Shown: piece after piece, positions 54,730-64,000 of the stretch
Numbering within the stretch: position 1 is the stretch's first letter
Layout: each line of letters opens with the position of its first letter
DNA from: Mortierella sp. BCC40632
Lineage: Eukaryota > Mortierellomycota > Mortierellomycetes > Mortierellales > Mortierellaceae
Direction of reading: 5' to 3'
DNA length: 64,000 nucleotides
NCBI GenBank assembly: GCA_011634665.1
Contig: WAEK01000006.1
Coordinates: 701,001-765,000, forward strand
Position numbers and translations under genes: made by a program
The notes under the pieces: model-generated
The model's input: only the letters and a program-made list of their open reading frames with translations
Told to the model about the DNA's origin: nothing
Databases searched by the model: none

Positions 54730-55143
54730 TTAGCACTCGATAATCTCCCACTGCTGCAACTCCGAGTCGTTGTCGCGGCCGATCAAGGCAGGGCGAGCAC
54801 CAGCCTCAGCGCCGGTCACCAAGCCAAGAACCAAGTCCTCATCCCGCTTGGTGGAGATGGTGTAGTCGTAGTAGTCGTAGAGCTGGGTATCTTGGCTGTT
54901 ACCGTGGTTCTGGGCAACGGGGACATTGCGGCCGAAGTTCTCGGCAGTCAGGACCTTGCGACTGTTGACGTTAATGATATGTCCGTCCTGATAGATCCAC
55001 TTCTGGTTAGCGTTGTCGTCTTCCTTCTTCTCCCAGAGAATGATCTGGGCACCCTCGTCAGCGCTGCCGCCGGCCACGTCAAGGACGAAGTTGGTGTAGC
55101 GGAGCTGGATGAAGAACTCGGAGTGGGGGAAGCTTTCACGCAT
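54730..55143 (-). CDS. Cytosolic ricin-B-type beta-trefoil lectin
   Basis: 137 aa, single exon, ATG at 55143. There is no signal peptide. Two QxW motifs of the ricin-B beta-trefoil are present: QKW at 47-49 and QQW at 130-132. LDVAGGSADEGAQIILWEKK is the typical first-subdomain pattern (LDV, then Q, then W). The family folds into three subdomains; the middle one lacks its QxW, as is common. The length is that of a single trefoil. Fungal proteins of this type bind galactose- or GalNAc-type glycans and are stored in the cytosol, often with a defence role against grazers (family knowledge). No toxin-type catalytic domain is attached here. Confidence 0.8.
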   Translation of the reverse strand: MRESFPHSEFFIQLRYTNFVLDVAGGSADEGAQIILWEKKEDDNANQKWIYQDGHIINVNSRKVLTAENFGRNVPVAQNHGNSQDTQLYDYYDYTISTKRDEDLVLGLVTGAEAGARPALIGRDNDSELQQWEIIEC

Positions 55144-55236
55144 GATGGATAGAAGTGTAGTAGAAAGGTATAAGAAGAAGAGCTTTTAGGACAATGAGGA
55201 GTAAATCGGTTGTGAAAAACGAAAACTCCAACCTCG

Positions 55237-55243
55237 TTTTATA
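55237..55243 (-). promoter_or_regulatory. TATA box of the lectin gene
   Basis: TATAAAA on the minus strand, about 94-100 bp upstream of the ATG at 55143. Confidence 0.65.
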
Positions 55244-56637
55244 CACAGCGAGATCAGGAGTAACAAACCATAGGTCCAAACTTATGTTTTCTAGTGCTCT
55301 AGTGTTGCGTCAGTGTCGATGGGAGCATTTTGCATGAGCGGAGAAAGGCTTCGGAGGCGGAAAAACATATGCCTTGAGGTCACTGGCGAGCATACCGCGC
55401 AAAGCCTTTGCTGGCAAGGGGCGTGGGAACATGAAAAATCGCATAAAGAAAAATGACTCACCCATCCACACTCTCAGTTGCTTGTCTGGCGTCCCCAGGG
55501 AACGCTTTTCTCTGTTTTCAGCAACTGGTGGGGCGTGGACACGGTCCAGATGTGGTAAGCCATGGGCCACGGGGCTCGCTCCCCTGAAGCCTGAAAATCT
55601 GGCCCTCTCCCGTTGGTACCCAGAGGCCTTGAACTATAAATATATCTATTCCCTCTTTTCGTCTTGTTTTGCTCTCCACCTTTTCCTTTGATCCTCCGCC
55701 CATCTTTTTTGGATACGCCTCTGTACCACATTACCGCAGACCTGTGCCTGTGGACGCTGTAACCACATGGATTGCATGTTTTCGTTAGAGTGGAACACTC
55801 TTTGGAGCCACCCTATGCTGTGAGGCATGTTCTGTTTAAATCAAGGACTTGTTCTGCAAACAGAACTCCTTTTTTGTGCAGCTGAACCTTTGATTCCTTC
55901 TACCCGATTCCTCATGCTCATCGCCCTTGTTTGAGGCTCCAGCTCTTTTTCGAGTGCGGCTGTGAACGTCACCCCCCTCCGCCGGTATCTTAAGACTGGG
56001 CTTGGCCTGGTATCAGGAGGGCATTACTGGTAAGTGTTGTGTATGATGTGATATTGTGAGATGCGCCCGTTTGCCGTATGACTAGAAGGTCTTCAGTCTG
56101 CCTCCAGCTGGTTGCGATGGATTTTATTATTCGGAATGGTCTTTGGCAGCTTGGATTTCGCCTTGATCAACGATGCACTTCCGGATCAATATTTTGAGTA
56201 CTGCCATTGTCAGGAGGGCTGGATCGACATCTTACACAAGATCTTGGATAGTCAGCACCGAATTTACAATGGATGCAGCCTACCTGTTCGTTGTTCCTTT
56301 ACTGTGCAGGATGTTGCATAGCGCGCCAGCGCACTGCGTGAGAAAAAGTCCATCATTGGTTTCGTAGATTCCATCGCACTCTCAGCATCAATGGCGCCTC
56401 CTCAGTTTTGTATTCTTTGTCAAATTGCAACACTCCATCTCTTTTTTTTTTTGGGTTGTTGTTAATGTTTATCATAACTACTGGTTTTGTGGTGTTGGTC
56501 CCACTCGTCCAGCGCGAGAGGGACAAGGCTGTATCAAGAACTTCCAGTGCCGAATCCTCTATGCCTTGCGATTCAAATCGTGCCGGATGACAGATGCAGC
56601 CTTCGCTACCAAAATCGGGACCCGTTATCTCTCTCTT

Positions 56638-56670
<33 letters not shown>

Positions 56671-56812
56671 GCCTGTTTGTCTGCAATCTCGCACAACAGC
56701 AGGCACCCCTGGCCACCCTGAACCATAACTGCGATGATGACAGTCCTTTAGGCAACTTAGGCTTTCGGACGAATAAAACTGTTGGGTGCCTCAACATGGT
56801 TGAGCCCTCTCA
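55244..56812. other. Intergenic, (CT)n tract, no confident gene
   Basis: A (CT)n run lies at 56641-56669 and a T run at about 56441-56451. A second TATA-like word (TATAAATATA near 55635) on the + strand has no identifiable gene after it. No supported coding region. Confidence 0.35.
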
Positions 56813-57034
56813 CCAACGATTTACCTGATGACCGCCTGCTGCACGTGTCTCGGATTTTTGGCCGTTCCTTTCAGTTCTGAGCAACTCATCCCATTGAAGA
56901 TGGAGTCTCTCCAAGCCGATTCCACCATACATACTCTTCGGGAGCAATAGACGATCATGTCTCCCGCTCCTCGGGCGTATATTTTTGGATACAGGATCCC
57001 GCTTGCTCATTGAAGACGCCATTTGAAGCTCCAT
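56813..57034 (-). pseudogene. Possible LINE reverse-transcriptase fragment
   Basis: The minus strand reads HDRLLLPKSMYGGIGLERLH with LQWDELLRTE. This resembles the LPK-x-GGIGL segment after the palm of non-LTR reverse transcriptases. No YADD box is found nearby and the surrounding minus strand (57000-57450) is full of stops. If correct, it is a small, old remnant. Low confidence because only one motif supports it. Confidence 0.25.
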
Positions 57035-59109
57035 ACGAACCAGAGGCCCAAAGTCCTGACGCTTCGTTAACCACTCTTATTATACTCTCCCATTGATGGA
57101 GCGTCCTTGAATCCGCCATCATCAGTGGTCTAGATTGTCTTCTCCATGCAACTAGTTCCCATAGACGCTTACGCCTTTATCTCACTCGGCTCAGGAATCA
57201 CAAAATAGCTCGTTGATATCATGAACAACCGCCTGACCCGCTCCAGCCAAGGACACTGTGAATCGTTTTCCTTGTGGCTATCCCCGGCTCCTCAGATATC
57301 CTTTCGATAGCTCTCTGTCTGGATTGCTTTGTCGTCACCTCAGTCCTCGCTTGGATACAGTGCAAGATGCTTCTCCATAATGCCTCACCATTCTGATTTA
57401 CTCTTGTCGTTTTCTACTACTTACTCTGCATGGTTAATTTCATTTTCTGGATGACCTCGCCTTGCTTTTCTGTATTCCTGGCGTATCCCAAATCCCAACA
57501 AATCCTAACCGTCTTGCAGATAACTGGATGCTTTTTCGAGGATATCCTCCGAGAGCACTCCTCTGGCATCCTGGAGTTGAAAGCGGGATCTCATGGGTTT
57601 CTTGAGGGACTCTTGTTTGGCGATATCAAATATTCTATTTAATGCGCTGAAGAGGACTCTTTGGCCATCGTCACTTATTCCTTACATCTGGGTCATTGGT
57701 CTGGCTTTTCGAGTCCACTTTATTACTTTCTGACACTCCTAGTTTTGAGTGGATGGTGGAAGGCAGGACAATCTTTGTAGTAGTTCTTTGCTCAGAATGG
57801 GGACATATGTAGCTAACGCCACTCCAGCACTCATTCTTTTCTCTTCTGGCGCACCTTCCTCCCCCCCCCCTCCTATGTCTGGACGTTTTGGTTTGGTTTG
57901 TTGCTTATGCCTGTGCCCTTGTAAACACCCTTAGTCTTCATCTTGGATCCCTGGATTTCTGTCAAGTCCAATTTCTTTAATGTAAACTTATCGGGGCTAT
58001 TTGTTCCAATTATGTTGAATGGTCTCACTCTTGGGTCTCTATCATTTCACTCATAGACTGGTTTGTTTATACGAGATGCTTTAACAGTTCTTTCTGTCTG
58101 CTTGTTCCGTTCAGCATGTGGGTCCAGAGGGTATGTCCTTTGGTCCTTCTGATAATGGTTCCAGTTGTGAAAGGTGTCATTTACGAGATCGCTCTGGCAA
58201 AGAAGAGCCTCCAAGTGCCAGGGATTTAGTACCTTAAACATCCATTAGCTTGAACGGAAAGCTCCCATATACATGTCCTAGTATGCAAGTGCCTTTTGGG
58301 ACATCAGACGCAACTACAGCCTGTAACATAGCTTTTAGTCCTGGTCTGGATGAGCCTCTTCTAAAAGCTTTGGCTTCTTTGACGCGAGTCTTTTCGACGA
58401 TCCACCACATCTAGGCTTCACAGCCGTTACAGATGTAGCAGAGCCTTTCCTATACCCTGCAACACGCCAAGTCACACCCGTTGCTGTCGCATTGTTCGTG
58501 TCCTCTTTTGTTGTAAGTAAGAGCTTCTGTCGTATGTCTACGATCTTTGCTCTTGCCAAGGTAGGAATGGAGCGCCTCGATAGAGTCGGCTTGCACACCC
58601 CCTATCGGATCTAAAAGCTTGTGTAATGGAGACTCCACTGGGAGATCAGAGAGCCTGCAAACGCTATCGAGTGTTCATCTGCCTGGCTCGCCCCTAATAT
58701 TGCCGATGCGGATCAAGTTTTTTACAAGGGTGTAGGCTGTATCCCTAGTTCGCTTCAGCCGATTCCTAGTTTTCGGACGCGACCACGTCCATCCTCTCTG
58801 ACCTAGTGACTCTAGAGCATTCTAAGCTTATAGTCAAGTCTGTCGAGTAATCCACCACTCTAGCAGCCTCGAGTGCTCTCGATACTTTGTTGCCAACTAT
58901 TGAGAAGAACTAAATCATGTTGTACTCATCAGCATCATCACTCTCACTTGCAGCATTTGTTCCCAGTTAGATGTCAAGCTCCATGTTCTCAGCACCAAAC
59001 GGACGATTTCCTAAAAAAAAAAGCGTGACCATCTTTCTTTTTTTCCCCTCCCCTTTTTCTCGCAACGCGTCTCTACACTTGTCGTCATTTGCTCACTTTT
59101 CATAAAGAC
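57035..59109. other. Gene-poor region before the 804-aa gene
   Basis: No confident gene. Minus-strand frames at 58335-58638 and a plus frame at 57430-57642 are open for 60-90 codons without recognisable products. The last 100 bp are T/C-rich and probably hold the promoter and leader of the next gene. Confidence 0.35.
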
Positions 59110-61524
59110 ATGGACTATTCAAGACAGTTGTTCAGCATGATACCCAATCTACCTCAGCCGTCGGGCTTCCCAACGGTCGACGAGGTCCGGAAGGAGACTC
59201 AAGAACGCGTCAAGAACATCTTTGACGACTGGACTCTTCTAAACAACATCATCCAACGACACGAGGCCACCATCCAGAAAAGATGGCTCAAGAAATCACG
59301 CGACCAGCGAAGGAACACGCTTTTGCATGCCTGGCCAAAAATGCCCAAGATGCATCGTCCTGACATGGAGACGTTCTTTAATGAAAAAACAATGTCAACC
59401 ACCAATCCTGATGTCTATCTATGGCCGGATATCAATCAGGAGGATCTCTTGAAACCCAAATTCATGCTCATTTTCCTCAATGCCCGAGCTCGTCACTATC
59501 CATCCATGTTTGCCGCTGCTGATGAAGAGTCATTCAAGTTCGGCGAAACTAGTGCCAAAGTTGTGGCAGCCTACTTGGAAGGATACACAATGATGTTTAC
59601 AGGACACAACACACCAGAGACCTACGGGCAGCTCTATGGTTGGGATGAGCATGAGGATGCAGTCGGATGGATGATAACTCGTAAAGGTGTCCTCGCTGGA
59701 AAGGGTCTCCAGATCCTTACTGTGCAGGAACGCGTGTATCGGTTCCTTGTCGAGTGCTGTCTACACATCCTCCAGGTTACTCGCGAGGCTGAGATGAACA
59801 ATAGCAGCCCATTCGAGCCAGAGCCGCCAGCTCTGTCCTTGTCCGATAGCCCAACTCTTTCTGATATCTCTGCCATAACTCCTTATTCGTTGCCTGCCAA
59901 GTTGGACCTCGGCCTTCTTCGAGAACTTGTAGCAGCCAGACGCTCCACCGCGGAGGATCACGTGTGGTCACTTAGAGAGGACCCTGGATATTTTGCAGAC
60001 GCCATTCTTGAGATGAAGGAGCACCGACAAGAGCTGCTTTTGGACACCCACGGACGAGAGCACTCAGTGGTGCGACCTTTTTTGTCGAACGAATTCTGGA
60101 AACGTACGATAGCCAAGACGATTCTTGAAGCAAACGGTCTCCTTGAGATCTGGCACATCCTATTGTCCCAGATTGACCAGCTGATATCTCTCCGAAAGAA
60201 ATACGAGGGTGCTTTCACGGAAGAAGATCCTCTTCCGGCAGAGCTTCTGGAAGCGTTCTTAGATCTGGATTTCAGTCTTACCGCTTACATCGATGCTCCA
60301 TTGAATTCACTGAGGAATATCGTCTCGGCTTCGCCCCCAATGCGAAACTGGTTTGTCCGCCTCCCCGAGGAAAACCCAAGGAACATCGTGGTGATAGGAA
60401 GGCAGGATATGGATATGGACATCACCCAGAAGCGTCTCCTTTGGCTTTTCCATACCCTGTTTGACGATCATAAACGTTTTTTGTCAGGAGAACTTCCTCT
60501 ACTGGATATGATGGAGCGACTGGTCCAGAACGATCCCAAGTCAAGAGATCTTTTCTCGGCCAAAGTTGCCGAAACTGTTGCTGACTATTCGCTCTTTGTA
60601 GAGTGTCAGAGACAGATTCAGCTTTTTCAGCCTTGGGCCTCGACATTTGAAAGCAGTGCAGCTAGCCGGGAATCGGAATTCAGAGCCAACTGTATCAAAC
60701 GAACTACACGGATGAGTCAAGTTGAGGCGGCGTTTCGTGAGATGGACTTGAGCTATGCCAATCCTACGGACAAAAGATATTACTATCCTGTTGAGAAGAG
60801 AAAGACTAAGGAAAACACCATAGCTATGCAAAAGGCCGAGAGAAATCTAGATGAGCTCTGGAGAAGGCTGGACGCCCAAATGCTGAAAACGGTCAACAAT
60901 ACTCGGAATGGTGTTTGGACGTGCCTACTATCGCCAGATCGAAAACTGGAGCGAACCCCGGATTGGGTTGAACCTCAACCAAAGCTGTCAGTCAAAGAGA
61001 GAAAGAAAGGGAATCAAGTGGATGCTCTTGTGCAAGATCTCGAGTTCCTTTCAGAGAGCACCGTTCAGAAACTAGAGAAGAAGCAACTCCAGAAAGACAA
61101 GATCAAGAGACGTGGTGTAGCTGCCGCCGGTCCCTCACTGCCAATTGCCTCAACAAAAGACTTGGAGGTTTCTGTCGACCAACTCAAAATTGACCCCCAG
61201 CCGACCTTCAAGTTGGACAAACGCGCGTTAAAGGTATTTTCCACGCTGTTCTATGAACCATCGACCTCTTCTCAGCCTGGAGAGGTTCCCTGGAATGATT
61301 TTTTGCATGCAATGGCGGCAACGGGATTTTCAATCAAAAAATTGTACGGATCTGTATGGCATTTTACACCTTCCAACTTGGATGTCGAGAGGAGTATCCA
61401 GTTCCATGAACCACATCCGATTGGCAAGATCCCCTTTATGAACGCAAGGCGCTTCGGAAGACGTCTGTTCAGAACCTACGGATGGAGAGGCGATATGTTT
61501 ATACCCGAGGATACCAAAGCTTGA
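59110..61524 (+). CDS. Conserved fungal protein of unknown function, HicA-like C-terminus
   Basis: 804 aa, one exon. The start is ATG 59110; the frame extends 7 codons further 5' but only to a TTG. No signal peptide or membrane segment. The N-terminal third has a helical region with KRWLKKSRDQRR, then a LLHAWPKMPKMHRPD motif and LNARARHYPSMFAAADEES. These are features I associate with a family of large fungal proteins without a named domain. The middle is helical, with a Ser/Pro-rich insert at about residue 245. Residues about 640-705 are charged and probably disordered. The last roughly 80 residues (PWNDFLHAMAATGFSIKKLY, GSVWHF, IQFHEPHP, ARRFGRRLFRTYGW) resemble the HicA-like dsRBD fold seen at the C-terminus of some fungal proteins. 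Nucleic-acid binding is a possibility, not a demonstrated function. Confidence 0.75.
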   Translation: MDYSRQLFSMIPNLPQPSGFPTVDEVRKETQERVKNIFDDWTLLNNIIQRHEATIQKRWLKKSRDQRRNTLLHAWPKMPKMHRPDMETFFNEKTMSTTNPDVYLWPDINQEDLLKPKFMLIFLNARARHYPSMFAAADEESFKFGETSAKVVAAYLEGYTMMFTGHNTPETYGQLYGWDEHEDAVGWMITRKGVLAGKGLQILTVQERVYRFLVECCLHILQVTREAEMNNSSPFEPEPPALSLSDSPTLSDISAITPYSLPAKLDLGLLRELVAARRSTAEDHVWSLREDPGYFADAILEMKEHRQELLLDTHGREHSVVRPFLSNEFWKRTIAKTILEANGLLEIWHILLSQIDQLISLRKKYEGAFTEEDPLPAELLEAFLDLDFSLTAYIDAPLNSLRNIVSASPPMRNWFVRLPEENPRNIVVIGRQDMDMDITQKRLLWLFHTLFDDHKRFLSGELPLLDMMERLVQNDPKSRDLFSAKVAETVADYSLFVECQRQIQLFQPWASTFESSAASRESEFRANCIKRTTRMSQVEAAFREMDLSYANPTDKRYYYPVEKRKTKENTIAMQKAERNLDELWRRLDAQMLKTVNNTRNGVWTCLLSPDRKLERTPDWVEPQPKLSVKERKKGNQVDALVQDLEFLSESTVQKLEKKQLQKDKIKRRGVAAAGPSLPIASTKDLEVSVDQLKIDPQPTFKLDKRALKVFSTLFYEPSTSSQPGEVPWNDFLHAMAATGFSIKKLYGSVWHFTPSNLDVERSIQFHEPHPIGKIPFMNARRFGRRLFRTYGWRGDMFIPEDTKA

Positions 61525-61875
61525 AGAATATATCTAATTCTTTTGGTGCACACTGAGCCAGGATACCTAGGATACCTAGGAGGCCATTTAGCCCAGCAGC
61601 ATCCGCTAGACTTGTAATCATTACAGACATATTGACGCTGATATGAGAGATGACTTGCAAAGGAGAGGCTCGAGTACAATTGATTCTTCCGAGTAGATAT
61701 GGGTTGGTAAAGTATCAGCAGGCTAAACAGGAATACCCATCCCCAGAAGAAAGTAGAGTAGGACATAACAGACATACTCCTTTTCATGGCAGCGCAGCAT
61801 CGTAGAAACTGTTTTTGCCATGTGAATGGCGCACCCATGGCGTTCCTCCTGTAAAAATAAGAATTTGGTAAATCG

Positions 61876-61910
<35 letters not shown>

Positions 61911-64000
61911 GCAAGGAGGACCACAGTATATTAAAATCGACAGGTAGCTATGGTGGTGGTTGCATACGCTACTTGGTATGAGTAATGAGAAACACGCGTC
62001 CGGCACTGAACGTTGAGGGACAAGTCGTAAAGCTTTCTAGGACCTTTGTCTTGTAGAATAACTATAGAAGTTTATGGGGTTGGCTCTCAAGCCAAGAACA
62101 CAGCTTACATCAGTGTTCCCCGATTGCATGCTCTAGGCGAGGGGTTGATTATTTGGTCGATAGGCCCCAGTCTACCTACAGCTTGCCGTTTAACTGGTGC
62201 AAGGACCAATCAAGCCTAAGGCCGAGGACTGACGTGCTTTGGCAAATGGTGCGGCGGAGGGTAAACGGAGGGAGGGAGGGGGGGGGGGATATCCCCAGAC
62301 TCGATTCTGAGATTACAGTGCCTCACACGACGCGGTCGATACTTGTCTGTAGCAGCTTCAAGAGTACGTACTGGTAGCTCTAGCTGGAGTTACGAACACG
62401 TAAGGCTACAAACTGGGTGCAAGATCGAAGCTTTTGCTCTCACACTGCGGGTTTTGAAAGCACCGTTGAATTGTTATTCCCAGCAGGCCAGCTAATTGAA
62501 AATCAAACTTGCGGTTTTTTTTTTTTTTTTTTTTTTTTTTATTCATACTCAAAGAGGAAGAAAATAAAGTTCAGCATTAGAGGCGCGGGTAGGAAGGAGG
62601 GTGAGTGTGAGCTGAAGTGATCTATAACAAAGAGTCCCTACTCTTATCATCCATACCCGTCATCCTTCATAGCGCAAGCTGCCAATTTTTGAGCCTTTTC
62701 CTTCAACTTTTGGGATGCCCTTGATTTTTCTGATATCCCGGACGAATAGCAAGGTGAACATCATCGTTGATTGGATTTGTAGTCAGCGGGGACCAGATTG
62801 GCTGAAGGTTGGGCAAGCCAGGGCGTAAAAAAAAAAAAAAGGGCACAAGAAAGGTTGCGGGATATAGTGAGGATTGACACAGCGGAAGTTCTTATTTGGT
62901 AACTAAGAGATATCCAGTGGGCTGTATCAGACACTCGAGTTCCTTGAACGTCTCCATTCCCTCCTAAAAAAAAAAAAAAAAAGGCCTTTGTCCTATTCGA
63001 TATGGCCTTGGCCGCTCTCATTCTCTCACAGATCTCATGGTAGTTTTCATCTTTTGGTTCACAAATACTCCGGGTATCTTCTTTGAATTCTTTCGAGCAT
63101 CGGTCTCCAAAGAGATATTCCTCAAGGTGCATGTAATGATCCATAACATCTTGAGAGTCTGAGAAAGAGTGGAACACTTGATGATGGTCATACATCCGCG
63201 TAGGAATTTTTCAAATGGTTCATGGACGGGATCGCTTCCAAGAAGGTCTCGGGGAGATAAGACTCAATTCGAGGGTTGAGTGTTGAGCGTCAGACATCTC
63301 AAAGAGTTTCGATGGATTATCAGACCCAAATGTATCCTCTGATCCAGGCCCTGATAATACAAGTCAATGCTACTGTCACTGCCGTAGACATCAAGTCATA
63401 TGAGAGGGTTTAATCGTTTAAAGGTATCGAAATGTTCAGTGCCTAGGAATCCAATATCGCCTCGAGTGAGCGAATGTACACATATTCCGATAAAGAACCC
63501 TTGTTGGGCTGTAGTGGTCTTTGAATCTGCAGTGGCACCAGAGAAGGGGGTGGAAGGTATTTCGAACTTCCTTTGCAGAGTTAGCAAAGCTGTGCAAGGT
63601 CGTGCAAGGTCGGCATGCTTCAAGTGTTTGAGAATGAGCTAGGTGATATTTAGAATGGCGAATGTACTGAGGAGACATCTGCTCGTGCTCCTAGGTCGCT
63701 TCATGCAGACAGGAGATTGCCTTGGGCTTTCCTGGATATAGCTGGTTAGATACTTGGGTATTTTGGATGTAAGATAGGAGAACGAAGCTCGAAAAAGGTC
63801 AAAGGGGACGCCACAAACAAGCCCGGATAGCGCCAGCCAAAAGTAATAGCCCTGTCAAGGCGATAAAGCTCCTCGCCCTACCTTTGTCCTAATGTGTTGA
63901 TGTCCACAGGCCTAGCATTCCTCCCCTGCCTCTCTTGATTATTGGAGAATAGAGAAAAAAAGGACCTCAGCTAGAAGTAAGACTATATTACAGAGACGAA
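61525..64000. other. Right-hand flank, no confident gene
   Basis: A-run at 61877-61907, T-run at 62517-62540 and shorter A-runs near 62826 and 62966. Minus-strand stretches at about 62990-63195 (EICERMRAAKAISNRTK) and 63396-63623 look partly coding and could be exons of a gene whose splice sites I cannot define. A CCTAGGATA repeat occurs near 61565. Confidence 0.35.

Noticed and set aside
62153..62377. Open frame with GREGGGD segment
   Set aside because: Driven by a G-rich run at 62270-62289. No family match or promoter.

Overview
This is eukaryotic, filamentous-fungal DNA. Genes carry short GT-AG introns (83-230 bp). Secreted proteins have classic signal peptides. Promoters show TATAAA boxes followed by pyrimidine-rich leaders. 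The gene and transposon set (CotH-family protein, bicovalent-flavin oxidase, Crinkler-like remnant, Crypton, Helitron, hAT, Fanzor-like remnant) fits an early-diverging fungus of the Mucoromycota, most likely Mortierella-like. That placement is inference from family content, not from a marker gene.

Layout. 0-2.1 kb: a secreted berberine-bridge-type FAD oxidoreductase. 3.3-4.4 kb: a broken Crinkler-like effector gene. 5.7-6.2 kb: a decayed copy of the 3' part of 28S rRNA. 6.7-8.1 kb: a D-amino-acid-oxidase-type flavoenzyme with a TATA box and a 40-bp tandem duplication in its leader. 9.3-28 kb is largely a transposon graveyard: a foldback element, the 3' end of a Helitron with its hairpin and CTAG end, three 143-bp TA-flanked MITEs (two identical, one inside an rRNA pseudogene), a Tc1/mariner remnant, a Crypton tyrosine-recombinase remnant, a hAT element, and further 28S-derived fragments all in one orientation. 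One small secreted cysteine-rich protein gene (18.5 kb) sits among them.

27.7-29.5 kb: a CotH-family secreted protein (two exons). 32.4-33.3 kb: a decayed Fanzor/TnpB-like nuclease. 36.1 kb: a type II membrane glycosyltransferase. 40.6-42.5 kb: a secreted class C beta-lactamase-fold serine hydrolase (four exons). 46.0-48.8 kb: a cell-surface protein of seven tandem copies of a cysteine-containing domain with Pro/Thr linkers and a GPI-type tail. It is divergent from a one-domain paralogue at 50.6-51.0 kb that has the same exon-1 length and intron position. 54.7 kb: a cytosolic ricin-B-type beta-trefoil lectin. 59.1-61.5 kb: an 804-residue fungal protein of unknown function with a HicA-like C-terminal segment.

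There is no operon logic. The intact genes suggest a secretory and cell-surface repertoire embedded in repeat-rich, gene-poor DNA with many 20-45 nt poly(A)/poly(T) tracts. The most novel items are the seven-repeat surface protein with its neighbouring paralogue, the 28S-derived dispersed fragments carrying a datable MITE insertion, and the Helitron and Crypton remnants whose diagnostic features can be read directly.
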